A DNA stretch of 64,000 nt from Pseudomonadota bacterium (GCA_018241685.1 JAFEDJ010000069.1:186001-250000); one strand, 5' to 3'; positions 40,617-48,747 are shown, numbered from the stretch's first letter. Notes: generated by a model from the letters alone, not told the origin. Numbers and translations: made by a program.

Positions 40617-42959
40617 TCAGGCTGCCTTGTGCTGGGGTTCGGTGATCTCCACCAGCGCGTCGCGCAGGCCGAAATCATAGGGAAAATCGTCCACGCGGAT
40701 CACCTTGTCGCGCAATTCGCCGCGGCGCTTGATCTGCGCGTACTCGTCGCCCGAGATGATGCCACCGGCCACCGCCGCATCGTACAGCGCGTCGACGCCC
40801 CCACCGACCAGCAGACCGGGCGTGAAATGGCCTTCCCGGATCGCGCGGCGCACCTTGGCCTCGACCGGCTCAGCCGCAATCGTGGCGTGCAGCGCAGCCT
40901 CCAGCGCACCGACCGGCTCCTCCACGTCCTTCGGCAGATACACGTCGGAGGTCAGGCGGTCGCGGGTCGCCGACGGCTCGATGAGCAGACCCGCCACCTG
41001 ATGCCCGAGCGCGTCCGACGGCACCACGTAGGGACGCCCGAGCGGGAAGACCACGAGGCGCCGCAGCAGCATCGCGAACAGCCGGTTGGGGAAATTGGCG
41101 ATGACGCCCTCGAAGGCATTCTGCGCCTTGAACATGCAGTCCCAGATCGCCCAGTGCATGAGCGGCGCATCGGCAGCCTGGCGCCCTTCGTCCTCATAGC
41201 GCTTGAGGGTCGCGGAGGCCAGGTACATCAGGGACAGGATGTCGCCGAGGCGGGCCGACAGCTTCTCCTTGCGCTTCAGCGCTCCACCGAGGGTGCCCAT
41301 CGACACGTCGGACAACAGCGCGAAGGCCGCCGAGAAGCGTGTGAGCTGCTGGTAGTAGCGGCGGGTTTCCGGCGCCACATCGGCTGGCACAGCCACGAAA
41401 TGGGAACCGGTCAGGCCCATCACCAACGCCCGCGTAGCATTGCTTACCGTGTAGCCGATATGGCCCCAGAGGGCCTTGTCGAAGGCGCCCAGGTCACCGG
41501 CACGCGCAGCGTCCATCTCCTTCAGCACATAGGGATGGCAACGGATCGCCCCCTGGCCGAAGAGGATCAGGCTACGGGTCAGGATGTTGGCACCCTCGAC
41601 GGTGATGCCCACCGGAACCTGCTGGTAAGCGCGGCCGAGGAAGTTCTGCGGCCCCAGGCAGATACCTTTGCCGCCGATCACGTCCATGCCGTCATTGACC
41701 GCCTGACGGGCTCTTTCAGTGACGTGATACTTGACGATCGCCGACACGACCGCCGGCTTCTCGCCGAGGTCGATTGCCCCAGCGGTCATCACCCGCGCCG
41801 CGTCGCACAGGTAGGCGTTGGCGCCGATGCGGGTCAGCGCCTCCTCTACTCCTTCGAAACGCCCGATGGCGGTCTTGAACTGGTAACGCACGCGGGCATA
41901 GGCGCCGACCGTACGAGCGGTCATCTTCAACATACCGGTGTTGGAACCGGGCAGCGAGATCGAACGCCCCGCCGCCAGACATTCCATGAGCATCCGCCAG
42001 CCCTGCCCCGCCATCTGCGGGCCACCGATGATGAAGTCGAGGGGCATGAACACATCGCGTCCGCGGATCGGCCCGTTCATCCACACCGCATTGAGCGGGA
42101 AGTGGCGACGGCCGATATCCACACCCGGATGATCATGAGGCACCAGCGCGCAGGTGATGCCCAAGTCTTCCACATCACCGAGCAGACGATCCGGATCGTA
42201 GAGGCGGAAAGCCAGGCCGAACACCGTACACACCGGCGCCAGCGTGATGTAGCGCTTGTCGAAACTGACCCGCATGCCCAGCACTTCGCGCCCCTGGTAC
42301 TGGCCGCGGCACACGACACCCGAATCCGGAATCGACGCCGCATCCGAACCGGCCCATGGGCTGGTCAACGCGAAGGCTGGAATATCCAGGCCGGCGGCCA
42401 GCCGCGGCAGGTAGTGCTGCTTCTGCTCAGGCGTGCCGTAGTGCAGCAGCAGTTCGGCCGGGCCCAGGGAGTTGGGCACCATCACCGTCACTGCCGGCGC
42501 CGACGAGCGGGTGGACAGCTTGGTCACCACCTGGGAATGGGCATAGGCCGAGAAGCCCTTGCCACCGTATTCCTTGGGGATGATCATCCCGAGGAAGCCG
42601 CGCTCTTTGATGTACTTCCACACTTCGGCCGGCATGTCCTGATGCTGGGTCATCTCCCAGTCGCGGGTCAGGCGGCACAACTCGGCGGTGTCTTCGTCGA
42701 GGAAACGCTGCTCCTCGGCAGTGAGCTTCGGCGCCGGATACGCCAGCAGCTTTTGCCAGTCAGGCCGGCCGGCGAACAACTCGCCCTCCCACCACACAGT
42801 ACCGGCCTCCAGCGCATCCTTTTCGGTCTGCGACATGGACGGCAATGCCTTGCGGAAGGCCTTGAAGATCGGCGCACTGATGAGGTTCCGGCGCACCCCC
42901 GGTAACAGGAAAAGCCCCCCCACCAAGAGAGGCAGGGCAAGCAGGGATGAATAGGACAT
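40617..42959 (-). CDS. fadE: Acyl-CoA dehydrogenase FadE
   Basis: First oxidation step of beta-oxidation. The 780-aa long FadE form has an N-terminal membrane-anchor-like helix (LALPLLVGGLFLLPGV), a FAD acyl-CoA dehydrogenase core (YGGKGFSAYAHSQVV, FALTSPWAGSDAAS) and an extended C-terminal FadE domain. AAAAGGAG lies before the ATG. It is the first gene of the minus-strand block fadE-thiolase-FadJ-thioesterase. A PsrA-like palindrome lies about 165 bp upstream. Confidence 0.95.
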   Translation of the reverse strand: MSYSSLLALPLLVGGLFLLPGVRRNLISAPIFKAFRKALPSMSQTEKDALEAGTVWWEGELFAGRPDWQKLLAYPAPKLTAEEQRFLDEDTAELCRLTRDWEMTQHQDMPAEVWKYIKERGFLGMIIPKEYGGKGFSAYAHSQVVTKLSTRSSAPAVTVMVPNSLGPAELLLHYGTPEQKQHYLPRLAAGLDIPAFALTSPWAGSDAASIPDSGVVCRGQYQGREVLGMRVSFDKRYITLAPVCTVFGLAFRLYDPDRLLGDVEDLGITCALVPHDHPGVDIGRRHFPLNAVWMNGPIRGRDVFMPLDFIIGGPQMAGQGWRMLMECLAAGRSISLPGSNTGMLKMTARTVGAYARVRYQFKTAIGRFEGVEEALTRIGANAYLCDAARVMTAGAIDLGEKPAVVSAIVKYHVTERARQAVNDGMDVIGGKGICLGPQNFLGRAYQQVPVGITVEGANILTRSLILFGQGAIRCHPYVLKEMDAARAGDLGAFDKALWGHIGYTVSNATRALVMGLTGSHFVAVPADVAPETRRYYQQLTRFSAAFALLSDVSMGTLGGALKRKEKLSARLGDILSLMYLASATLKRYEDEGRQAADAPLMHWAIWDCMFKAQNAFEGVIANFPNRLFAMLLRRLVVFPLGRPYVVPSDALGHQVAGLLIEPSATRDRLTSDVYLPKDVEEPVGALEAALHATIAAEPVEAKVRRAIREGHFTPGLLVGGGVDALYDAAVAGGIISGDEYAQIKRRGELRDKVIRVDDFPYDFGLRDALVEITEPQHKAA

Positions 42960-43120
42960 CGACTGTCTCCTTTTGCTCGGCGCCGTCTTACCAGCGCACC
43001 GTCAATTTTATGCCAACATCTTTGCAGGCTTGCTTGGCGTCCCGCGGCAACGACACGGCGACCGTCTGAACAAGACGGCCTTGTCGTTGATGGGATATCG
43101 ATCAACAGGCCATAAATTTA

Positions 43121-43138
43121 TTTAAACGTTCGTTTTAA
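43121..43138. promoter_or_regulatory. Putative TetR/PsrA-type operator upstream of fadE
   Basis: TTTAAACG-TT-CGTTTTAA contains AAAC-GTTC-GTTT, the nAAC-N4-GTTn symmetry seen at 34723-34740. It lies about 165 bp before fadE. Two sites of one pattern in one locus with its own TetR gene support a shared regulon, though binding is unproven. Confidence 0.55.
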
Positions 43139-43199
43139 TCATACATGCGTTTAATTTTGCGTCAACACATCAGGAGATCAAGCGCACCAGAAACCAGGC

Positions 43200-43237
43200 G
43201 AAAAAAATCCCTACTCAGCGTAGCGCCGGGTAGGGAT
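43200..43237 (-). terminator. Rho-independent terminator of the sigma-54 activator gene
   Basis: On the minus strand ATCCCTAC ... GTAGGGAT forms an 8-bp stem with a 15-nt loop, followed by TTTTTTT. It lies about 145 bp after the stop of the activator gene. Confidence 0.7.
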
Positions 43238-43380
43238 CGGGCTGACCATCTCATCATTCCCCCAAGGAGGGCTCAGACGCGCGTCAGCTGGGCCAGCAAT
43301 GCGGGCAGGCCCGTGTGCCCTTACAAAAAAAGGATTGGCGGAATGTCAGGCTCCGTGACATCCCTGCCCCCATCCGACGA

Positions 43381-45411
43381 TCAAAACCGTCCGAGCTTGC
43401 GATACAGCGTATTGCGGCTGATCCCGAGCCGACGGGCTGCAGCCGAAATATTCCCGTTCTCGGCTTCGAGCGTACGTTGGATCATGTCGCGCTCGATCTC
43501 CTCCAGGCGCCCGAAGCTCGCCGCCCCGCTAGAGGCGGCCGCGGCGGCAGCCCCGTCGGCCAGACCCGACGACATGCTGCGTACCGGTGCAACGGATGCC
43601 ATCGCCGGCACGACCTCACCGATCTCTTCAAAGATATCGTCCGGCAGATGCCAGGTCTCGATGACATCCTCGTCATCGTCGAGTAGCGCGATCGCCACCT
43701 TGATGACATTGTTCAGCTGGCGGATGTTGCCGGGCCAGCGGTAGCTCAGGAATGCCTGCATGACCTTGTGGGACACCTCCACGTGGCGATCGGGGCCGGC
43801 CTCCTCGCGCATCAGCTTGTCGATCAGGCGATCGATGTCGCTGCGCTCGCGCAGGGACGGCAGATTGATGCACAACCCATTGAGGCGGTAGTACAAGTCT
43901 TCGCGGAAACCGCCGCGCGCCACCTCTTCCTTCAGTCGCCGGTGGGTGGCGCAGACCAGCGTGATGTCCACCGGAATGCTCTTGTTGGTCCCCAGCGGCG
44001 TCACGCAGCGCTCCTGCAACACACGCAGCAGGCGGGCCTGCAGGGACAGGGGCATGTCACCGATTTCGTCGAGGAACAGGGTCCCGCCGTGGGCCTGCTG
44101 GATCTTGCCGACCGCACCCTCCTTGCGGGCGCCGGTGAACGCACCACCGGAGTAGCCGAACAGTTCGGACTCGATCAGGGTTTCGGGAATCGCCGCACAG
44201 TTGAGTGCCACGAAAGGCCCCTGAGCCCGCGGTCCGCTATTGTGGAAAGCTTTTGCGAACATTTCCTTGCCGGCACCCGACTCGCCCTGAATGAGGATCG
44301 GGATGTCTCGACCAAGAACCCGCACACCCTTGTCGATGGCCGCCTGCAGGCGTTCGTCACCAGTGGCCAACGTATGTAGCGTAAGGCGGACCTGGGAAGC
44401 GGGCTCCGCCTCGACACGGGCCGGGCGGGCGGGCCGCTCGCGGGCCTCACCACCGACCGGGCTCGACACCGGCATCGACGCGAAATTGCCGCGCAGACGC
44501 GCGTAGAAGCGCTCTCCGTTACGGCCGGCGATCGCGATGAGCGACGAAGGATCGCGCCGCGCGCGATCAATCAACGTACCCAGCGGCACATCGAACAGCA
44601 TGCTGTAGTGGCGGCGCGGCAGGTCCTCGCGGCGCAAGCCGAGCAGTTCGAGCGCCGCCTGATCGGCACCGACGATGTCGCCATCCGGCGAGATCGCCAG
44701 CAGCGCCTCGCACATGCTGCCTACATGGTCCGGGCGGGCGTGGAAGCTGAGCAGGCCCTGGTGGGCGAATTCGGACTCGAACAGGCGCTTTTCGATGATG
44801 CGGGACGACATTTTCACCAAGCCGAGGGAGTGACGCTGGAACGCACGATAGTCGCTGGAGATGTCGAGCACCCCCATCAGACGGCCCTGGGCATCCTGGA
44901 TCGGAGACGCGCTGCAGGTCAGGGAAGCGTTGCCCTCATAGAAATGCTCGGAACCGAAGACGTTGAGCGCACCGCGCTCGGCGAGGGCCGTACCGATGGC
45001 ATTGGTGCCGCGGTCGAACTCGTGCCAGCTGGCCCCCGGATGCAGGGACACCTGCTCGGCCTGGCTCAGGAAATCAGGATCACCATAGGTCTGCAACACC
45101 ATGCCGCGAGCGTCGGCAAGGATAACCATACTGTGGGAGTTGCGGATCTGCTCGAAGAGATGCTCGAGAACCGGCTCGGCGTGGGAGATCAGCGTGCGGT
45201 TGCGCTCCCGTGCCTCCGACACTGCCCGCACGTTGGGCTCGCCGCACTCGAGACGGGTCGGATCGAGCCCCGCCTGCCGGCAACGCTCCCAGGAGCGCAA
45301 CACGCTTTGGTCGAGCAAGGCCTCCGGAAGCTCGCCTCGGCCGAAGTACAGCGACCGCGCCTCCAGAAGACTCAGAGCCCGAGCCTCAGCGCTGAAAGGA
45401 ACCTGCATCAT
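43381..45411 (-). CDS. AcoR-like sigma-54-dependent Fis-family activator (1)
   Basis: The 676-aa enhancer-binding protein starts with the region common to AcoR-type proteins (VLRSWERCRQAGLDP). A GAF sensor follows (about 80-200), then a PAS-like part and the AAA+ domain: Walker A GESGAGKE near residue 372, the sigma-54-contacting GAFTGA loop near 422, and Walker B GTLFLDEIGDMP near 442. It ends in a Fis HTH (ISAAARRLGISRNTLYRKL). ATG 45411 or 45408 follows GGAGGAG. It is divergent from a consensus sigma-54 promoter and the pedF cluster, so it is the likely activator of that cluster. Confidence 0.94.
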   Translation of the reverse strand: MMQVPFSAEARALSLLEARSLYFGRGELPEALLDQSVLRSWERCRQAGLDPTRLECGEPNVRAVSEARERNRTLISHAEPVLEHLFEQIRNSHSMVILADARGMVLQTYGDPDFLSQAEQVSLHPGASWHEFDRGTNAIGTALAERGALNVFGSEHFYEGNASLTCSASPIQDAQGRLMGVLDISSDYRAFQRHSLGLVKMSSRIIEKRLFESEFAHQGLLSFHARPDHVGSMCEALLAISPDGDIVGADQAALELLGLRREDLPRRHYSMLFDVPLGTLIDRARRDPSSLIAIAGRNGERFYARLRGNFASMPVSSPVGGEARERPARPARVEAEPASQVRLTLHTLATGDERLQAAIDKGVRVLGRDIPILIQGESGAGKEMFAKAFHNSGPRAQGPFVALNCAAIPETLIESELFGYSGGAFTGARKEGAVGKIQQAHGGTLFLDEIGDMPLSLQARLLRVLQERCVTPLGTNKSIPVDITLVCATHRRLKEEVARGGFREDLYYRLNGLCINLPSLRERSDIDRLIDKLMREEAGPDRHVEVSHKVMQAFLSYRWPGNIRQLNNVIKVAIALLDDDEDVIETWHLPDDIFEEIGEVVPAMASVAPVRSMSSGLADGAAAAAASSGAASFGRLEEIERDMIQRTLEAENGNISAAARRLGISRNTLYRKLGRF

Positions 45412-45491
45412 CTCTCTCCTCCTCCGCTTAGACGGATTGTCTGCCAGCTCGAGCCGGCGTTTTAGTCTGCGCCAAAATGTAGCAGCTGGAC

Positions 45492-45508
45492 CACATTTCA
45501 GCAATGTG
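45492..45508. promoter_or_regulatory. Candidate enhancer site: CACATT-N5-AATGTG
   Basis: A perfect 6-bp inverted repeat with 5-bp spacer, centred about 180 bp upstream of the predicted start driven by the sigma-54 promoter. It is immediately followed by CTGCTCCA. Size and distance suit a Fis-type activator dimer. Confidence 0.45.
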
Positions 45509-45549
45509 ACTGCTCCACCCGCCCGCTCAATCAGCAAAACCCAGGCCAG

Positions 45550-45565
45550 TTTATAGAGCTATAAA
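45550..45565. promoter_or_regulatory. Palindrome TTTATAG-AG-CTATAAA
   Basis: A 7-bp perfect inverted repeat in an AT-rich patch about 120 bp upstream of the predicted pedF transcript start. It could be an operator or a bending (IHF-like) site; no known consensus is recognised. Confidence 0.35.
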
Positions 45566-45652
45566 GGAAACTGGAAAAAACCTGCTGCGGCAAAGGTGTC
45601 CCATTTCACGACGCAGCCCATCCGCGAGTCGCCGCACAGCCCAGTCGGAAAG

Positions 45653-45667
45653 TGGCACACCCCTTGC
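45653..45667 (+). promoter_or_regulatory. Sigma-54 (-24/-12) promoter for pedF cluster
   Basis: TGGCAC-ACCCC-TTGC matches the TGGCAC-N5-TTGC consensus perfectly. The expected transcript start near 45679 lies about 60 nt before the pedF start codon. Confidence 0.88.
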
Positions 45668-45739
45668 TGAAAGGTCTGCACACACGGCGACCCGCCCACT
45701 GGCGCTTCGCTCGACGAACTCCAAACACATAGACCAAAG

Positions 45740-46189
45740 GTGACCCAGGTGACTGTCCGTAATTCCGCCCTCCTCCGTGCCCTCCTCCGTGCCCTCTCCG
45801 CCGCTGCGCTGACCCTGGCGGCAACTGCCGCCATCGCCCACGGCGACGTGACCCCCCAGGCCGTCGATACCTCGACGCTGCCCTCCGTTGGCAAGGACTG
45901 GCTGCCGAAGAACCCCTTCCTGGGTAACAAGGAGGCAATCCGCATCGGCTCCTCCGCCTTCAACCAGAACTGCGCTCGCTGCCACGGCCTCGGCGCGATC
46001 TCCGGCGGCATCGCCCCCGACCTGCGCTACCTGCCGGCCGGCCAGGAAGGCGACGAGATCTTCCTGAACCGCATCCGCCATGGCGCCACCCGCGACGGCC
46101 GCGTGTACATGCCCCCGTTCGAAGGCATCCTGAGCCAGGAAGCCATGTGGACCATCCGTTCCTGGCTGGAGACCGTTCGTGAAGACTGA
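45740..46189 (+). CDS. pedF: Cytochrome c-550 PedF
   Basis: Periplasmic monoheme cytochrome that accepts electrons from PQQ-dependent alcohol dehydrogenases. The 149-aa protein has a signal peptide ending AAIA, heme attachment CARCH (residues 78-82), and candidate axial Met in RVYMPPFEG. The PedF-type mature start HGDVTPQAVDTSTLP is visible. The start is GTG, either 45740 or 45749; the latter has AAAGGTGA upstream. Its end overlaps the binding-protein gene by 11 bp. Confidence 0.88.
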   Translation: MTQVTVRNSALLRALLRALSAAALTLAATAAIAHGDVTPQAVDTSTLPSVGKDWLPKNPFLGNKEAIRIGSSAFNQNCARCHGLGAISGGIAPDLRYLPAGQEGDEIFLNRIRHGATRDGRVYMPPFEGILSQEAMWTIRSWLETVRED

Positions 46190-47024
46190 TCGTCGACGCT
46201 TCCTGCTGGCCGCCGGCGCGGCAGCCCTGGCCTCCAGCCTGCCGGCCCGCGCCGACGCGCTGGAAGAGATCAAGAAACGCGGCAGTCTCAGGATTGCCGT
46301 GTATAACAACTTCGCCCCCTACTCCAACCAGGGTAAGGGCATCGACGTGGAACTCGCCGAAGCCCTTAGCAAACAGCTCGGTCTGAATCCCCAGGTCGTC
46401 GGCTACAACGCCGACGAAGACATGGACGACGACCTGCGCAACATGGTCTGGAAAGGGCACTATCTGGGCACCCAGCCGTCCGACGTGATGATGCACGTGC
46501 CGGTGGACTCCTACCTGCAGGGCAAGAACGACAAGGTCAAGATCTTTGGCCCCTACCACCTGGAAACGGTGGCCGTTGCCCGAGTACAACGCATCGGCTC
46601 GATCCGCGGTTCCGCCGCCACGGCACTGGAAGTGTTCACCCGCGAGAAGATCGGCGTCGAAGGCCGCAGCCTGTCCGACGCCTTCCTGCTCGGCGTGCTG
46701 AACGGCCGCCTGCGTGAAAACGTCGTCCATTTCGGCAGCGTGGACGCCGCCGTCGAGAAGCTCAAGGCCGGCGAACTGGCCGCCGTGATGGGGCCGCGCT
46801 CGGAGATCGAAACCGCCCTCGGCAAGGACAACCGCTTCGTCGTCGAAGTCGTCCAGATGCCGGAGCTCAAGATCAACAGCTGGCCGCTGGGCATGGCCGT
46901 CAAGGCCGACGAAACCGGCCTCGCCAACGCCATCGACAAGGCGCTGAAGGAACTTGAAAAGAACGGCACGGTCGCTGCCATCTTCGCCCGTCACGGCGTC
47001 ACCTACGTCAAGCCGACTCTCTGA
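46179..47024 (+). CDS. Quinoprotein dehydrogenase-associated substrate-binding protein
   Basis: The 281-aa periplasmic binding-protein fold (family 3 type) has an N-terminal twin-arginine-like signal (TDRRRFLLAAGAAALASS, cleavage near PARA-DA). The mature part is LRIAVYNNFAPYSNQGKGIDVELAEAL. Such proteins recur beside PQQ-alcohol dehydrogenases; their ligand is not established. The start GTG 46179 lies inside the pedF end, so translation is coupled. No cognate permease or ATPase gene accompanies it here. Confidence 0.87.
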   Translation: MKTDRRRFLLAAGAAALASSLPARADALEEIKKRGSLRIAVYNNFAPYSNQGKGIDVELAEALSKQLGLNPQVVGYNADEDMDDDLRNMVWKGHYLGTQPSDVMMHVPVDSYLQGKNDKVKIFGPYHLETVAVARVQRIGSIRGSAATALEVFTREKIGVEGRSLSDAFLLGVLNGRLRENVVHFGSVDAAVEKLKAGELAAVMGPRSEIETALGKDNRFVVEVVQMPELKINSWPLGMAVKADETGLANAIDKALKELEKNGTVAAIFARHGVTYVKPTL

Positions 47025-47028
47025 GACC

Positions 47029-47973
47029 ATGACCCAGCCCTTCACCTTGCGGCAGTTCCTGGCGAGCTGCTTCCTGCTGCCGGGAGCAGCCCTCGCCGCG
47101 CCCTTCGCCTACGTTCCCAACGAAAAATCCGCATCGGTATCGGTGATCGACACTGCCACCGACGAAGTGGTCGCAACCCTGCCCGGCGGCCAGCGGCCAC
47201 GAGGCATTGCAACAGACGGCAAGAACCTGTTCGTCAGCGAGGCACCAAGCAACGGCCTGGTGGTGATCAATATCGCGGAAGGCAAGCAGGTCGGCAGCAT
47301 TCCGCTCGGAGAGTCGCCGGAGGGTGTCAGCATTTCCACCGACGACAAGCTGGTGGCCGCCGCCGTCGAGGAATCCAACAGCGTGGTACTGCTGGACACC
47401 GCCAAGCAGCGCAAGGTTGCCGAGATCAAGGTAAAGGGCAAGAACCCGGAACACGCGGAATTCAGCCCGGACGGCCGCTGGCTGCTGGTCAGCGCAGAAG
47501 AAGCCCAGCAGGTGGACCTGATCGACGTGAAGGCCCGCAAGCAGGTTGCCAGCATCGAAGTCGGCAAGCGCCCCCGCGGCATCGGCTTCACCCCCGATGG
47601 CAAGCGTGCCTACGTGGCCTGCGAGATGGTCAGCACGGTCTACGCCATCGACATGGGCAAGCGCAAGGTCATCGCCGAAATCAAGGCCGGCAACTTCTCC
47701 AACGGCATCGCCATGGCACCGGACGGCAGTCGCGCTTACGTTTCCAATGGCAAGGACGGTACGGTCAGCGTGATCCGCACCAGCGACAACCAGATCGAAG
47801 CCACCGTGCCGGTCGGCAAGCGCCCGTGGAACATGGCCATCACCCCTGATGGCCGCAAGCTCTATGTGGCCAACGGTCGCTCCAACAGCGTCTCTGTAAT
47901 CGACACCGAACGTCTGGAAACCATCAAGGAAATCCCCGTCGGAGAGCTCCCCTGGGGTGTCGTCGTCCGCTGA
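47029..47973 (+). CDS. YVTN-family beta-propeller protein associated with PQQ-dependent catabolism
   Basis: The 314-aa secreted protein has a signal peptide of about 23 residues, then about seven blades of roughly 42 aa. Each blade carries motifs such as YVPNEKSASVSVIDTATD, RPRGIGFTPDGKRAYVA and YVANGRSNSVSVIDT. The family co-occurs with PQQ-ethanol dehydrogenase genes; its role (metal or substrate handling, or scaffold) is unknown. ATG 47029 lies 4 bp after the preceding stop, completing a three-gene operon. Confidence 0.88.
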   Translation: MTQPFTLRQFLASCFLLPGAALAAPFAYVPNEKSASVSVIDTATDEVVATLPGGQRPRGIATDGKNLFVSEAPSNGLVVINIAEGKQVGSIPLGESPEGVSISTDDKLVAAAVEESNSVVLLDTAKQRKVAEIKVKGKNPEHAEFSPDGRWLLVSAEEAQQVDLIDVKARKQVASIEVGKRPRGIGFTPDGKRAYVACEMVSTVYAIDMGKRKVIAEIKAGNFSNGIAMAPDGSRAYVSNGKDGTVSVIRTSDNQIEATVPVGKRPWNMAITPDGRKLYVANGRSNSVSVIDTERLETIKEIPVGELPWGVVVR

Positions 47974-48033
47974 CCCCTATCTGCGCCGCCCTCCGGTAGC
48001 CGCAGAACACCCCTTTGTAGCGCATCAAAAAGA

Positions 48034-48062
48034 AACACCTGCTCCAGCCTGGAGCAGGTGTT
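48034..48062. terminator. Perfect 13-bp hairpin, likely bidirectional terminator, built from a regulatory-like 13-mer
   Basis: AACACCTGCTCCA-GCC-TGGAGCAGGTGTT is followed by four T on the plus strand and by TTTCTTTTTG on the minus strand. It lies between the convergent propeller and cytochrome genes, so termination is the simplest role. Its arm is identical to the two direct repeats at 48634-48646 and 48665-48677. Confidence 0.75.
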
Positions 48063-48101
48063 TTGCACATCTGTAGCGGGAAGATCTCCCGCGCTCCCGG
48101 C

Positions 48102-48416
48102 TCAGAGCTTCAGAATCCACTCCACCGCAGCCTTCAGGTCCGCATCGCTGATCTTGTCCGGACCATGGGGCGGCATCGGAATCTGTCCCCAGGTACCCGT
48201 GCCGCCGTTACGCACCTTGGCGATCAGCATGGCCTCGGCTTCCGGATGGCCCTTGTACTTGGCTGCCACATCCTTGTAAGCAGGGCCGACACGCTTCTGG
48301 TCGACGGCGTGACAGGCTACGCAACGGGCCTTCTTGATGATCTCCTCGGATGCCATGGCCGGGGTCGCGGCGGCGGCTCCCAGGGCGACGATACACAGCA
48401 GGTTGGCGAGTTTCAT
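48102..48416 (-). CDS. Small class I cytochrome c (c551/c552-like)
   Basis: Periplasmic electron carrier of 104 aa with a signal peptide ending TPAMA. The mature protein of about 82 residues has heme motif CVACH (32-36) and axial Met in GQIPMPPHG, matching the c551/c552 family in length. AAGGAGGAG precedes the ATG. A sigma-54-like promoter lies about 105 bp upstream, with repeated elements 110-160 bp further, so it is probably under control of one of the flanking activators. Confidence 0.92.
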   Translation of the reverse strand: MKLANLLCIVALGAAAATPAMASEEIIKKARCVACHAVDQKRVGPAYKDVAAKYKGHPEAEAMLIAKVRNGGTGTWGQIPMPPHGPDKISDADLKAAVEWILKL

Positions 48417-48520
48417 GAGCTCCTCCTTTTAGTCATTTTTGACTGACTGGTTATCAAGACAGCGGTCAGGGCCGCGACACGGCACGACTACGCACTGAAC
48501 CGCATCACCCACCATAGGCA

Positions 48521-48535
48521 GCAAAAAGCGTGCAG
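48521..48535 (-). promoter_or_regulatory. Sigma-54-like promoter for the small cytochrome c gene
   Basis: Read on the minus strand, CTGCAC-GCTTT-TTGC keeps G at -24 and the TTGC of the -12 box with correct spacing, but the -24 box deviates from TGGCAC at two positions. It lies about 105 bp before the cytochrome start codon. Confidence 0.6.
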
Positions 48536-48620
48536 ATCAGCGCCCCTCGGCCACAGCAACAAAAACCATTTATAAACAAAGACCTGCAAATAGCGTCAAA
48601 CATGCACGGGGGTATATGCA

Positions 48621-48637
48621 TGTTCCGCAGCGGAACA
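48621..48637. promoter_or_regulatory. Candidate activator-binding palindrome TGTTCC-N5-GGAACA
   Basis: A perfect 6-bp inverted repeat of 17 bp in total, the same geometry as CACATT-N5-AATGTG at 45492. It is centred about 120 bp upstream of the predicted start from the minus-strand sigma-54-like promoter. Its right arm runs into the first 13-mer repeat. Confidence 0.55.
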
Positions 48638-48677
48638 CCTGCTCCATCCCGTTACGTCGCCTTGAACACCTGCTCCA
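48634..48677 (+). repeat. Direct pair of 13-bp elements (AACACCTGCTCCA) spaced 31 bp
   Basis: Exact copies lie at 48634-48646 and 48665-48677, each extended by an upstream G. The 31-bp period is about three helical turns, so both face the same side of DNA. They lie between divergent cytochrome c and activator 2 genes. The same 13-mer forms both arms of the hairpin at 48034-48062. Confidence 0.8.
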
Positions 48678-48747
48678 CTTCACGCACACTGCGCGCCCTA
48701 AAAAACCCGTTCAAAAACATGGATATAGCGCTTAATTACTGATTTTT

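Larger units (their letters stand above)
42960..43380. other. 421-bp intergenic region upstream of fadE
   Basis: No gene is apparent. The left part is the fadE promoter region with a palindrome at 43121-43138 in an AT-rich patch (43110-43165). The right part holds a terminator for the sigma-54 activator gene (43200-43237), a run of seven A and an imperfect dyad ATGTCA...TGACAT at 43343-43361. Confidence 0.7.
45412..45739. other. 328-bp divergent regulatory region between activator 1 and pedF
   Basis: Contains no gene. It holds two inverted repeats (45492-45508 and 45550-45565), a CTGCTCCA element at 45510-45517, an imperfect 13-mer copy at 45577-45589 (10 of 13) and a sigma-54 promoter at 45653-45667. 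The arrangement is what an enhancer-dependent promoter requires. Confidence 0.7.
48417..48747. other. 331-bp divergent regulatory region between cytochrome c and activator 2
   Basis: Contains no gene. On the minus strand a sigma-54-like promoter lies at 48521-48535. A perfect palindrome lies at 48621-48637 and two identical 13-mers at 48634-48646 and 48665-48677, 31 bp apart. The stretch from 48535 to 48600 and the last 60 bp are notably A/T rich. Confidence 0.7.

Noticed and set aside
43343..43361. Imperfect dyad ATGTCA...TGACAT after the activator 1 gene
   Set aside because: The T-run on the minus strand is about 11 nt away from the stem, and a better terminator lies at 43200-43237.
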